A stretch of DNA of 64,000 bases from Paragemmobacter amnigenus (GTDB lineage: Bacteria > Pseudomonadota > Alphaproteobacteria > Rhodobacterales > Rhodobacteraceae): NCBI RefSeq assembly GCF_009908265.2, contig NZ_JAAATX020000002.1, positions 310,001-374,000 on the forward strand, in the 5' to 3' direction. Shown here in pieces: positions 54,448 through 64,000 of the stretch (its first letter is position 1; the number at the start of each line of letters is the position of its first letter). Under the pieces are notes generated by a model. The model was not told the origin of the DNA. It did not search any database and saw nothing but the letters and a program-made list of their open reading frames with translations. The position numbers and the translations under genes are program-made.

Positions 54448-54500
54448 GCGGGGGGCCAGCCCCCCGCACCCCCCGGAGTATTTGGGCCGAGATGAAGGGG
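54448..54500 (+). repeat. Intergenic repeat copy D
   Basis: A hairpin (GCGGGGGGC/GCCCCCCGC, 54448-54467) is followed by CCCCCCGGAG, TATTTGGGCCG and AGATGAAGGGG. It lies 27 nt after the acetyltransferase stop and about 100 nt before obgE, in a terminator-like position. It is closest to copy A. Confidence 0.8.
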
Positions 54501-54586
54501 CTTTGTGCAGAAGGGCGCGGGCCTTTGGCTGCGTAAGGCTTGAGCCTTTGCCGATTGTCCACTATCGCCTTGGGCGATCCTTATGA

Positions 54587-56742
<2,156 letters not shown>

Positions 56743-56743
56743 G

Positions 56744-57268
56744 ATGCATGCGCTCTTCTTCGACATGCAGCCGAAGGCAGGGCATATGCCGCATTACTTC
56801 GAACATGTGGACAGGCTGCGGCCGCTGTTGGCGGCGCATGAGGGGCTTTTGTATCTGGAGCGGTTCCGGCCCCTGGACCGGCCCGACGCCATCCTGTCGC
56901 ACCAGCATTGGGCGGGCGAGGTGGCGATCCGTGCATGGCGCTGTGACGGGACGCATCGGGCCAGTCAGGCGGCGGGGCGGAAAGTGCATTTCGAGAGCTA
57001 TCGCATCCGCGTGGGGCCGGAGGTCGTGCCGGAGGGCGCGGGGCGGTTCGTCGTGGCAGCCTATGGCGACGGCCCTGCGGGGCCGGGGCGCGTGCATGAG
57101 AGCGTGACGCGGGCGGGGCGGTTCCTGACGCTGGCCGAGGCGGGGCAGGGTGAGGTGGCGCGGGAGATCGCGGCGCGGGCGCGGGCAGAGGGGGCGGAGG
57201 ATGTGCGCATCTTTGCCGTCTCGCGCGATTACGGCATGACGGACAGGGCCGAGGCGCCGTCCCTGTGA
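56744..57268 (+). CDS. Antibiotic biosynthesis monooxygenase-like (dimeric alpha-beta barrel) protein
   Basis: A 174-residue protein. The first ~95 residues ([25 protein letters not shown], then [17 protein letters not shown] and HRASQAAGR) look like an ABM/Dabb dimeric alpha-beta barrel, a fold used by small monooxygenases and stress proteins. The C-terminal ~70 residues may be a second, degenerate barrel half. The start is one base after the proB stop, and it lies between proB and proA, so it is probably co-expressed with proline synthesis. No function is known. Confidence 0.75.
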   Translation: MHALFFDMQPKAGHMPHYFEHVDRLRPLLAAHEGLLYLERFRPLDRPDAILSHQHWAGEVAIRAWRCDGTHRASQAAGRKVHFESYRIRVGPEVVPEGAGRFVVAAYGDGPAGPGRVHESVTRAGRFLTLAEAGQGEVAREIAARARAEGAEDVRIFAVSRDYGMTDRAEAPSL

Positions 57269-57300
57269 GGGGCGGGCTGGCAGAGCGGAAGGTTGGGACG

Positions 57301-58572
57301 ATGGCGGACGGGGCACAGGAAGACGCAACCGGCATGATGGGCCGGATGGGCGCGGCGGCGAAGGCGGCGGCGGCAGAGCTGGCCTATGCGAGCGCCGAGC
57401 GCAAGCATGCGGCGCTGGTCGCTGCGGCGCAATATGTGTGGGAGAGCCGCGAGGGGATCATCGCGGCCAATGCGCAGGATATGGAATTCGGGCGCGCCAA
57501 GGGTCTGTCGCCGTCGATGCTGGACCGGCTGACGCTGGACGAGGGGCGCATCCGCGGGATCGTGGACGGTCTGCGCGCGGTGGCCGAGCAGAAGGATCCG
57601 GTGGGCGAGGTGATCGCCGACTGGGACCGGCCGTCGGGTCTGAACATCCGCCGCGTGCGGACGCCCTTGGGCGTGGTGGGGGTGATCTATGAAAGCCGCC
57701 CCAATGTGACGGCGGATGCGGGGGCGCTGTGCCTGAAGGCGGGGAATGCGGTGATCCTGCGGGGGGGATCGGAGAGCTTCCATTCCTCGACCGCGATCCA
57801 TGCCTGCATGGTGCGGGGGCTGCGGGCGGCGGGTCTGCCCGAGGCCGCGATCCAGTTGGTCCCGACGCGGGACAGGGACATGGTCGAGGCGATGCTGCGC
57901 GCGGTGGAGTGGATCGACGTGATCGTGCCGCGCGGGGGCAAGGGGCTGGTGGGGCTGGTGCAGCGCGAGGCGCGGGTGCCGGTCTTTGCCCATCTGGAGG
58001 GCATCTGCCATGTCTATGCCGATGGCGATGCCGATCTGGAAAAGGCGCGGCGGGTGGTGGTCAATGCCAAGACGCGCCGGACGGGCATTTGCGGGGCGGC
58101 GGAATGTCTGCTGATCGACCGGCGCTTCTGGGACCGCCACGGGGGCGTGTTGCTGACCGACCTTATGGCGCGGGGGGTCGAGGTGCGGGCGGAGGGGGAT
58201 CTTCTGTCGGTGCCGGGAACGGTTCCGGCCAAGGCCGATGATTTCGGGCGCGAGTTTCTGGACATGATCATCGCGGCGCGGATCGTGGATGGTGTGGACG
58301 GGGCGATTGCCCATATCCGCCAGTATGGCAGCCAGCACACCGAAAGCATCCTGACCGAGAATGACGCCACCGCCGCGCGGTTCTTCCAGCGGCTGGACAG
58401 CGCGATCCTGATGCGCAACGCCAGCACCCAGTTCGCGGACGGGGGGGAATTCGGCATGGGGGCCGAGATCGGCATCGCCACGGGCAAGCTGCATGCGCGC
58501 GGGCCGGTGGGGGCCGAGCAGTTGACGTCCTTCAAGTATCTGGTGACCGGCGACGGGACGATCAGAAGCTGA
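57301..58572 (+). CDS. proA: Gamma-glutamyl phosphate reductase
   Basis: Second enzyme of proline synthesis, reducing gamma-glutamyl phosphate to the semialdehyde with NADPH. It is 423 residues, the standard length. [20 protein letters not shown] and the catalytic Cys region [14 protein letters not shown] are clear. The ATG at 57301 has GGAAGG upstream and is preferred over a longer GTG start that overlaps the previous gene. It overlaps the convergent chpT by 11 nt. Confidence 0.97.
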   Translation: MADGAQEDATGMMGRMGAAAKAAAAELAYASAERKHAALVAAAQYVWESREGIIAANAQDMEFGRAKGLSPSMLDRLTLDEGRIRGIVDGLRAVAEQKDPVGEVIADWDRPSGLNIRRVRTPLGVVGVIYESRPNVTADAGALCLKAGNAVILRGGSESFHSSTAIHACMVRGLRAAGLPEAAIQLVPTRDRDMVEAMLRAVEWIDVIVPRGGKGLVGLVQREARVPVFAHLEGICHVYADGDADLEKARRVVVNAKTRRTGICGAAECLLIDRRFWDRHGGVLLTDLMARGVEVRAEGDLLSVPGTVPAKADDFGREFLDMIIAARIVDGVDGAIAHIRQYGSQHTESILTENDATAARFFQRLDSAILMRNASTQFADGGEFGMGAEIGIATGKLHARGPVGAEQLTSFKYLVTGDGTIRS

Positions 58573-59158
58573 GACGCAGGCTGTCAGGGCCGGTTTCCAT
58601 GTCGGCCCTGCGGCCGAGCGCGGCAAGGGCGGCGGCGGCAAGGGCGAAATGCACCTCGCCGGGTTCGAGGCTGTCGGGAAGGGGCGCACCCGTCAGGAGC
58701 GGCCAGAGCCGCGGGTCGGCCTTGAGGCGGGGCGAGGCGAGGGTGAGGTTCCAGCCGATCTCGTCCCTGAGGATGCGGATCGTCCCGCCACCGCGCATCG
58801 CGCCTTCGGCACAGAGCAGCAGGAGGAAGACCGCCTTCACCTCGGTCCGCGGGAGGGAGGCGGGGCTGGTCCAGTCGAGCGTCACGCGGCGGGACGGGAA
58901 GAGCGGGGGGAGGATATCCATCACCTCGGCCCGGGCGAAGCTCTGGTCCGGGCGGGCGATGCCGAAGGCCACGCGGAACAGGCGCAGGCGGGCAGAGAGG
59001 GTGGTGACGCTGTCGGCGATCAGCGCGACCTCGTCCCCTGTTCCGGCGGGCGTGAGGCGGAGCAGTTCCACCCCGTTGCCGATGGCGCCGATCGGGCCGA
59101 TAAGGTCGTGGCAGAGGCGCGAGCCGAGAAGGGCCGCAAGGTCGGGTGTGGCGGGCAT
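58562..59158 (-). CDS. chpT: Histidine phosphotransferase ChpT
   Basis: A 198-residue phosphotransferase that relays phosphate from CckA to CtrA in alphaproteobacteria. The conserved phospho-acceptor is His17 in [20 protein letters not shown]. The C-terminal half is a degenerate, non-ATP-binding HATPase-like domain. In Rhodobacterales this relay controls motility, gene transfer agents and quorum-linked traits. It diverges from the DUF3553 gene with only 32 nt between the start codons. Confidence 0.92.
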   Translation of the reverse strand: MPATPDLAALLGSRLCHDLIGPIGAIGNGVELLRLTPAGTGDEVALIADSVTTLSARLRLFRVAFGIARPDQSFARAEVMDILPPLFPSRRVTLDWTSPASLPRTEVKAVFLLLLCAEGAMRGGGTIRILRDEIGWNLTLASPRLKADPRLWPLLTGAPLPDSLEPGEVHFALAAAALAALGRRADMETGPDSLRLSF

Positions 59159-59190
59159 GGGTCGCCTTTACGGGAAAGGAACAGGGACAA

Positions 59191-59370
59191 ATGGACAGGC
59201 TTCTGGAACCCGGCATGTTCGTGCGCCATCCGGCCCAGCCGGATTGGGGGCTGGGGCAGGTCCAGTCCAATATCGGCGGCAAGGTGACGGTGAATTTCGA
59301 GCATCAGGGCAAGGTCGTCATTGATACGCGGCAGGTGGAGTTGCGTCTTGTCTTCGATATCTCTGGATGA
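59191..59370 (+). CDS. DUF3553 domain-containing small protein
   Basis: A 59-residue protein that is essentially one DUF3553 domain (GMFVRHPAQPDWGLGQVQS, then VTVNFEHQGK), an SH3-like or CarD/TRCF-like small barrel. Similar domains occur in nucleic-acid-associated proteins, but the role of the stand-alone form is unknown. The ATG at 59191 follows AAAGGAACAGGG. It is divergent from chpT. Confidence 0.88.
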   Translation: MDRLLEPGMFVRHPAQPDWGLGQVQSNIGGKVTVNFEHQGKVVIDTRQVELRLVFDISG

Positions 59371-59485
59371 TGGGGCGGCGCGCGGAATTTGCAACCCTTG
59401 GTTGTTCGTGGCGGGAAGGCGGGGGGCGGGTGTTGCATCGGAGGGGGGCGAGACGTAGATCAGCCGCAGGAATGCGGGGCTGGCC

Positions 59486-60268
59486 GTGACGACGATTGCC
59501 GAGGAATCCGTCTTTGCGCTGCGTCTGGCGCGGGATGCGCGCGACCTTCGGGCGGCGCAGAGGCTGCGCTATACGGTCTTTGTCGAGGAGCTGGGCGCGG
59601 ACGGGCCGCTGGTCGACCATGATGCGCGGCTGGAGCGGGACGAGTTCGACGACATCTTCGACCATCTTCTGCTGATCGACACACGCCGCGATCCGGCGAC
59701 GCTGGAGGATGTGGTGGGGGCCTACCGGCTGTTGCCGAGTGACCGGCTGGCGGCGGGGGGGCGGTTCTATTCCGAGGGGGAATATGACCTGACGCCGTTG
59801 CGGCAGAGCGGGCGGAAGCTGCTGGAACTGGGGCGGTCCTGCGTGCATCCCGACCATCGCGGCGGGACGGCGATGTTCCATCTGTGGAACGCGCTGGCCG
59901 ATTATGTGCTGGAGCGGGAGATCGAGATCCTGTTCGGTGTGGCGAGTTTCCATGGCACGGAGATCGCGCCGCTGACGCAGTCGCTGGCCTGGCTGCATCA
60001 CCATCATCTGGCGCCGCCGCCGCTGCGGGTCTGGGCGCGGCCCGAGGGGTTCCAGCGGATGGACCTGCTGCCCGAGGCGGCGCTGGACCGGCGCGCGGCG
60101 ATGGCGGCGACGCCCGCGCTGATGAAGGCCTATCTGCGGCTGGGCGGGTTCGTGGGCGAGGGGGCCTTCATCGACCATGCCTTCAACACCACGGATGTCT
60201 GTCTGGTGATGGACACGGCGCGGATGTCCGAACGGCATCGCGATTTCTACACGCGGGGGCGCGTGTGA
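59486..60268 (+). CDS. olsB: L-ornithine N-alpha-acyltransferase (OlsB)
   Basis: A 260-residue GNAT-type acyltransferase that joins a 3-hydroxy fatty acid to ornithine, the first step of ornithine-lipid synthesis. LRYTVFVEELGADGPLVDHD and GRSCVHPDHRGGTAMFHLW are family features. Translation begins at a GTG at 59486, as no in-frame ATG lies upstream; the ribosome site is weak. The second lipid enzyme follows 32 nt later, which supports the assignment. Confidence 0.9.
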   Translation: MTTIAEESVFALRLARDARDLRAAQRLRYTVFVEELGADGPLVDHDARLERDEFDDIFDHLLLIDTRRDPATLEDVVGAYRLLPSDRLAAGGRFYSEGEYDLTPLRQSGRKLLELGRSCVHPDHRGGTAMFHLWNALADYVLEREIEILFGVASFHGTEIAPLTQSLAWLHHHHLAPPPLRVWARPEGFQRMDLLPEAALDRRAAMAATPALMKAYLRLGGFVGEGAFIDHAFNTTDVCLVMDTARMSERHRDFYTRGRV

Positions 60269-60300
60269 CGGGGGACGGCGAGGACTGGAAGGAGGCGCGC

Positions 60301-61095
60301 ATGGACGTGCCCGCGATCACCCTTGCGGGGTGGGTGCGGGTGCTGTGGCGGGGGGCGCTGTTCGGCGGTGTCGTCTATGGCTGTCTGGCGATCCTTCTCA
60401 TGGTGCGGGTGGTGGAGCGGCCGCTGTTCGGGCTGCGCCGGCCGTGGACGCCGTGGATCACCCAATTCGTCTGCAAATCCGCCTTCGTCATCCTGCGCCT
60501 GCCGTTGGTGGTGCGGGGGCGGGTGATGCGGCAGCGGGGGGCGGTGGTGGCCAACCATGTGTCCTGGCTGGACATCTTCGCGCTGAACGCGGCGCAGCGG
60601 GGCTATTTCGTCGCCAAGTCCGAGGTGGAGCACTGGGCCGCGATCGGCTGGCTGGCGCGCGCGACGGGGACGGTCTTCATCGCGCGGAAGGGGGCCGAGG
60701 CGAAAAAGCAGCAGGCGGTGTTCGAAGAGCGGCTGCGGGCGGGGCATCACCTGATGTTCTTTCCCGAGGGGACCAGCACCGATGCGGTGCGGGTGCTGCC
60801 GTTCAAGTCCACGCTCTTTGCCGCCTTCTGGTCGCACGGATTGGAAGAGGTGATGTGGATCCAGCCCGTGACGCTGGCCTATCGCGCGCCTGCGGGGTGT
60901 GATCCGCGCTTTTACGGCTGGTGGGGGGATATGGAATTTGCGGGGCACCTGTTGATGGTGCTGGCGCAGGGGCGGCAGGGGCGGGTGGAGGTGGTGTTCC
61001 ACGACCCCGTGCCGGTGGATGCCTTCCCCGACCGCAAGGCGCTGGCCGCGCATTGCGAGGCGGAGGTGCGGCGGGGGTTGGAGGGGCGGTTGTAG
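60301..61095 (+). CDS. olsA: Lyso-ornithine lipid acyltransferase (OlsA/PlsC family)
   Basis: A 264-residue membrane-associated 1-acyl-glycerol-3-phosphate acyltransferase-type enzyme. One N-terminal membrane helix (residues 15-35) precedes the catalytic NHVSWLD motif (85-91), and FPEGTSTDAVRVLPFK carries the substrate-binding motif. Next to olsB it most likely acylates lyso-ornithine lipid; some homologues also make phosphatidic acid. AAGGAGG precedes the ATG. Confidence 0.9.
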   Translation: MDVPAITLAGWVRVLWRGALFGGVVYGCLAILLMVRVVERPLFGLRRPWTPWITQFVCKSAFVILRLPLVVRGRVMRQRGAVVANHVSWLDIFALNAAQRGYFVAKSEVEHWAAIGWLARATGTVFIARKGAEAKKQQAVFEERLRAGHHLMFFPEGTSTDAVRVLPFKSTLFAAFWSHGLEEVMWIQPVTLAYRAPAGCDPRFYGWWGDMEFAGHLLMVLAQGRQGRVEVVFHDPVPVDAFPDRKALAAHCEAEVRRGLEGRL

Positions 61096-61112
61096 GACCG
61101 GCTGTCAGGCGG

Positions 61113-61180
61113 TGGCGGGGTGAACCCCGCCCTACTCGGGTTGAAAGAGGGCCGTCCGTAGGGCGGGGTTCACCCCGCCA
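61113..61180. repeat. Nested 23-bp inverted repeat between convergent olsA and thiE-like genes
   Basis: The arms 61113-61135 and 61158-61180 are perfect reverse complements separated by 22 nt. Each arm is also a hairpin by itself (GGCGGGGT-GA-ACCCCGCC). It is placed where a bidirectional terminator is expected, though no U-tract follows on either strand. Further CCCCGCC-rich fragments flank the right arm. Confidence 0.85.
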
Positions 61181-61191
61181 TCGCCCCGCCA

Positions 61192-61809
61192 TCACCCTAA
61201 CGGCGCGAGCAGCGCCTTCAATGCCGCGGCGGGGTCGTCCTTGGTCCAGATTTCCTCGCCCACGGCGAAGAAGTCGGTGACGGGGCCGAATTTTTCCACA
61301 AGTTCCGCGGTCAGCGCGCCTTCGGCGACCACGGGAACCTCGATCACTTCTGACCACCACTGGAACAGGTCCCAGTCGGCGCGGGAGCCGTCACCAAGCG
61401 GCGTTTCGCCGATGGGGCCGAAGCAGACGTAATCCGCCCCCGCCTCGCCCGCCGACATCCCCTCATGCCGCGTGGTGCCGCAATGGGCGCCGATGATGGC
61501 GTCGGGCAGGTCCTTTCGCACCTTGCGGACCGAGCGCGCGCCATCGGTCAGGTGCACGCCGTCAAGGCCCAGACGTTCCACCAGCAGCACGTGGCGTTCG
61601 ATCACCACCGCCACGTCGCGGGCATGGGCCGTCAGGCGGATCGCGTCGGCGGCGCGCAGGATGCGGTCCTCGTCCTTGGTCGCCAGCGCGATGCGAAGGC
61701 AGGCGATCTCGGTCGTGTCCAGCACGGCGGCGAGCCGGTCGGGGAAGGTGTCGAGGTCCAGCTCGGGCGGGGTGACGAGATAGATCTGCGGGCGTTCTTG
61801 GTCGGACAT
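61192..61809 (-). CDS. Thiamine phosphate synthase family protein (ThiE/TenI-like)
   Basis: A 205-residue TIM-barrel protein. IYLVTPPELDLDTFPDRL begins the fold and GLDGVHLTDGARSVRKVRK holds the family LT-D region, but the usual phosphate-binding GxGG is replaced by VVAEGALT. ThiE joins the pyrimidine and thiazole parts of thiamine; TenI-like relatives are aromatases. The altered C-terminal loop makes either possible. The ATG at 61809 has GGAG 7 nt upstream. No other thi genes are nearby. Confidence 0.78.
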   Translation of the reverse strand: MSDQERPQIYLVTPPELDLDTFPDRLAAVLDTTEIACLRIALATKDEDRILRAADAIRLTAHARDVAVVIERHVLLVERLGLDGVHLTDGARSVRKVRKDLPDAIIGAHCGTTRHEGMSAGEAGADYVCFGPIGETPLGDGSRADWDLFQWWSEVIEVPVVAEGALTAELVEKFGPVTDFFAVGEEIWTKDDPAAALKALLAPLG

Positions 61810-61937
61810 GGGGCGCTCCGGCGAGGTTTCGGGGGTCATTAGCGCAGATTTCGCGCGATGGCGAGGGTGGCTTGGCCTTGCCGCGCAGGGGCGGCGCGCG
61901 TATCTGGCGCGCAGACCCCCGAGCCGGAGTGCGCGCC

Positions 61938-62684
61938 GTGACCGAGATCATCCCGCCCTGTTTCATCCTTGTGCGCCCGCAGATGGGCGAGAATATCGGG
62001 GCGGCAGCGCGCGCCATGCTGAATTTCGGGCTGGAGCGGATGCGGATCGTCGACCCGCGCGACGGCTGGCCGAACCCCAAGGCCGTGGCGATGGCGTCCG
62101 GCGCGGGGCGCGTGCTGGACCATGCGGGGATCTTTCCCGACATTCCGGCGGCGATTGCGGATTGCGATTTCGTCTTTGCCACCACGGCGCGGGGGCGGGA
62201 ACTGGTCAAGCCGGTTGTCACACCCGAGCGTGCGATGGAGATGACGCGGGCCATGGTGGCCGAAGGCAAGCGGGTGGGCGTGCTGTTCGGACCCGAGCGC
62301 GCGGGGCTGGAGAACGAGGATATCGCGCCCGCCAATGCCATCGTGACGGTGCCGGTGAATCCGGATTTCCCCTCGCTCAACCTTGCCCAATGCGCGTTGC
62401 TTCTGGGCTATGAGTGGCGGCGGCAGACCGAGGTGGTGGCGCCCGAGGTGATGGGGCTGGCCCGGACGGAGTTTGCCACGAGGCAGGAGGTGGAGCGGCT
62501 CTCGGACCATTTCGAGGAGCGGCTGGAGGCGGCGGGGTTCTTCTATCCGCCCGCGAAGGCACCGCATATGAAGCTGAATATGCGCAACATGTTCGCAAGG
62601 CTGGGCCTGACGCGGGCCGAGGTGCAGACCTTCCACGGGATGCTGCGGCAGATCGCCTACAAGCTGCGCCAGATGGGGGAGTGA
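61938..62684 (+). CDS. trmJ: tRNA (cytidine/uridine-2'-O-)-methyltransferase TrmJ
   Basis: A 248-residue SPOUT methyltransferase expected to 2'-O-methylate position 32 of tRNAs. PQMGENIGAAARAMLNFGL opens the fold, and VLFGPERAGLENEDI with VPVNPDFPSLNLAQC form the trefoil knot that binds S-adenosylmethionine. A C-terminal helical extension (residues ~170-248) is typical of TrmJ. Translation starts at a GTG at 61938 with GGAG 9 nt upstream; the longer frame is unrelated. Confidence 0.92.
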   Translation: MTEIIPPCFILVRPQMGENIGAAARAMLNFGLERMRIVDPRDGWPNPKAVAMASGAGRVLDHAGIFPDIPAAIADCDFVFATTARGRELVKPVVTPERAMEMTRAMVAEGKRVGVLFGPERAGLENEDIAPANAIVTVPVNPDFPSLNLAQCALLLGYEWRRQTEVVAPEVMGLARTEFATRQEVERLSDHFEERLEAAGFFYPPAKAPHMKLNMRNMFARLGLTRAEVQTFHGMLRQIAYKLRQMGE

Positions 62685-62690
62685 GTCTCT

Positions 62691-62715
62691 CCGGTTCTGC
62701 GGCGGAACCGGGGGT
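62691..62715 (+). terminator. Likely terminator after trmJ
   Basis: A 7-bp stem CCGGTTC/GAACCGG with a 7-nt loop (62691-62711), extended by GGG and followed by TTTT. It begins 6 nt after the trmJ stop. Confidence 0.6.
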
Positions 62716-62725
62716 TTTGCACCCC

Positions 62726-62767
62726 GTCAGCCATCGGTCTCGAACCGATGGCGACTCGATGGCTGAC
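62726..62767 (+). promoter_or_regulatory. Mutually exclusive hairpins upstream of ctaA
   Basis: The left arm GTCAGCCATCG (62726-62736) can pair with CGATGGCTGAC (62757-62767) in an 11-bp stem, or part of it (GCCATCGGT, 62730-62738) with ACCGATGGC (62744-62752) in a 9-bp stem. Both are perfect and cannot form together, like an attenuator, but they may simply be repeat-derived sequence. Confidence 0.4.
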
Positions 62768-62795
62768 CCCGCAGGATATTTGGGGACGGAAAATG
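62765..62795 (+). repeat. Intergenic repeat copy E (truncated)
   Basis: GACCCCGCAGGATATTTGGG followed by GACGGAAAATG, the same subtype as copy C. The usual G/C hairpin is replaced by the trmJ terminator and the alternating stems just upstream. Confidence 0.65.
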
Positions 62796-62899
62796 TGCAG
62801 GCGACGGAACGGGTTGGCATCCGTGCGCTCTTCGCCGCAGGGCCTTGAAGGGAGCGGGGGGGCGGCATACCCTCCGCGCCGAAACGGGGAGACGTCAGC

Positions 62900-64000
62900 A
62901 TGGCAGGCAAGCGCAGCATCTTCGAAGAGGTGGGGCAGGGGGTGGCATCCGCCCCGCCGCCGCAGGGGGGGATGATCGCGGCGAAGCGTCCGGGGGCGCG
63001 GCGCGGGATACGGCTGTGGCTGGTGGTGCTGTTCCTGATGGTGGCTGCGATGATCGTCGTGGGGGGGATGACGCGGCTGACGGATTCGGGGCTGTCGATC
63101 ACCGAATGGCGGCCCGTGACGGGGGCCATCCCGCCGCTGGATCAGGCGACGTGGGAGGCGGAGTTCGAGAAGTACCGCGCCATTCCCGAATACCAGTTGC
63201 AGAACAAGGGGATGAGCCTTGAGGAATTCAAGGTCATCTATTGGTGGGAATGGGGGCACCGGCAGCTGGGACGAGCGATCGGGCTGGTCTGGTTTGTGGG
63301 CTTTTTCGGGTTCCTTGTCGCGTGGCAGATACCCGCGGGATGGACGGGGCGACTGCTGGGGCTGGGGGCGCTGGGTGGTTTGCAGGGGGCCATCGGGTGG
63401 TGGATGGTGTCGTCGGGGCTGACGGGGACGATGCTGGATGTGGCGTCCTATCGGTTGGCGACGCATCTGGGGTTGGCCTTTGTCATCCTTGGGCTGATCG
63501 CGTGGTATGTCTTCCTGCTGGGGCGGAGCGAGGCAGAGTTGATGCAGGCGCGGCGCGGGCGCGAGGCGAAGCTGTTTTCCATGTCCACCGGCCTGATGCA
63601 TTTCGCCTTCCTGCAAATCTTGCTGGGCGCGCTGGTGGCGGGGATCGATGCGGGGCGGGCCTTTCCGACATGGCCGGACATGAACGGGTCGTTCTTTCCG
63701 GCGGATGCCTTCTATGTGCCGGATGGCAATGGCGGCAGCCTGCCGGTATGGCATGCCTTCTTTGAAAACCCCGGGCTGGTGCAGTTCATGCACCGGATGT
63801 CGGGCTATCTGCTGTTCGTCTTTGGCGTGGTGGTCTGGTTGCGCGGGCGGCGGTCGGCGCATGGGGCGACGCGGGCGGCGTTTCATGCCGTGCTGGCGAT
63901 GATGGTGGCGCAGATGGCGCTGGGGATCGCGGCGGTGCTGACGGCGGCGCATGTGCATGTGGCGATCACCCATCAGGTGGGCGCCGTGATCCTGTGGGTG
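62900..64000 (+). CDS. ctaA: Heme A synthase CtaA (3' partial)
   Basis: Inner-membrane enzyme that oxidises heme O to heme A for aa3-type cytochrome oxidases. The frame is open from the ATG at 62900 to the window end, giving 367 residues; the C-terminus is cut. GMTRLTDSGLSITEW and WEWGHRQLGRAIG (heme-ligand His) are family motifs, DVASYRLATHLGLAF and MHRMSGYLLF carry further His residues, and an eight-helix pattern is developing. GGGGAGACGTCAGC precedes the ATG. Confidence 0.95.
   Translation, partial: MAGKRSIFEEVGQGVASAPPPQGGMIAAKRPGARRGIRLWLVVLFLMVAAMIVVGGMTRLTDSGLSITEWRPVTGAIPPLDQATWEAEFEKYRAIPEYQLQNKGMSLEEFKVIYWWEWGHRQLGRAIGLVWFVGFFGFLVAWQIPAGWTGRLLGLGALGGLQGAIGWWMVSSGLTGTMLDVASYRLATHLGLAFVILGLIAWYVFLLGRSEAELMQARRGREAKLFSMSTGLMHFAFLQILLGALVAGIDAGRAFPTWPDMNGSFFPADAFYVPDGNGGSLPVWHAFFENPGLVQFMHRMSGYLLFVFGVVVWLRGRRSAHGATRAAFHAVLAMMVAQMALGIAAVLTAAHVHVAITHQVGAVILWV

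Overview
The window is about 64 kb of GC-rich chromosome from an alphaproteobacterium, most likely the order Rhodobacterales (Rhodobacter/Paracoccus relatives). The signs are the TauR-controlled taurine genes, the ChpT phosphotransferase, the rplU-rpmA-obg-proB-proA block, ornithine-lipid genes olsB-olsA, heme A synthase, and intergenic repeats containing TATTTGGG and AGATGAAG. Most gene pairs are tightly packed or overlap by 1-4 nt. I see no phage, IS, plasmid or CRISPR features. All functions come from recognising protein families by eye; no search was run.

Region 1 (1-20,700) is an accessory-metabolism block. A BMP-type nucleoside-like ABC importer runs rightward (1-4425). Converging on it is a long leftward gene string: a FAD subunit, a fused 2Fe-2S/molybdopterin hydroxylase, a 6-hydroxynicotinate reductase-like Fe-S enzyme, a UPF0280 protein, a membrane protein and a complete Liv-type importer (16409 back to 4444). 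A MarR regulator and an Old Yellow Enzyme-type flavoprotein diverge from it. Together they look like uptake plus hydroxylation and reductive dearomatisation of an N-heteroaromatic compound. A lipid A phosphoethanolamine transferase follows.

Region 2 (20,700-29,600) holds threonine catabolism (kbl-tdh) behind an operator-like repeat, a thioredoxin-reductase-like protein, tRNA-Cys, a possible small RNA, a glycosidase-like protein with an odd hydrophobic C-terminus, a thuA/thuB-like sugar pair and a DUF475 membrane protein.

Region 3 (29,600-44,100) is a taurine-to-sulfate module. It comprises taurine:pyruvate aminotransferase (tpa), the MocR regulator tauR, sulfoacetaldehyde acetyltransferase (xsc), a TauE/SafE exporter, acetate kinase and a cytoplasmic sulfite dehydrogenase (soeABC). 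Three pairs of TauR-box-like repeats lie before tpa, tauR and xsc. The xsc-to-soeC genes are coupled by stop/start overlaps except at soeA/soeB, where a 139-nt gap holds four perfect 23-nt hairpins. A LuxR response regulator, a second TauE-type exporter and an SDR follow.

Region 4 (44,100-64,000) starts with a PQQ sugar dehydrogenase-cytochrome c fusion and a large hybrid sensor kinase, then a urea transporter and tRNA-Ser. The rest is housekeeping: rplU, rpmA, obgE, proB, proA, chpT, olsB, olsA, a thiE-like gene, trmJ and ctaA, the last cut by the window end. Large nested inverted repeats and copies of the intergenic repeat punctuate this part.
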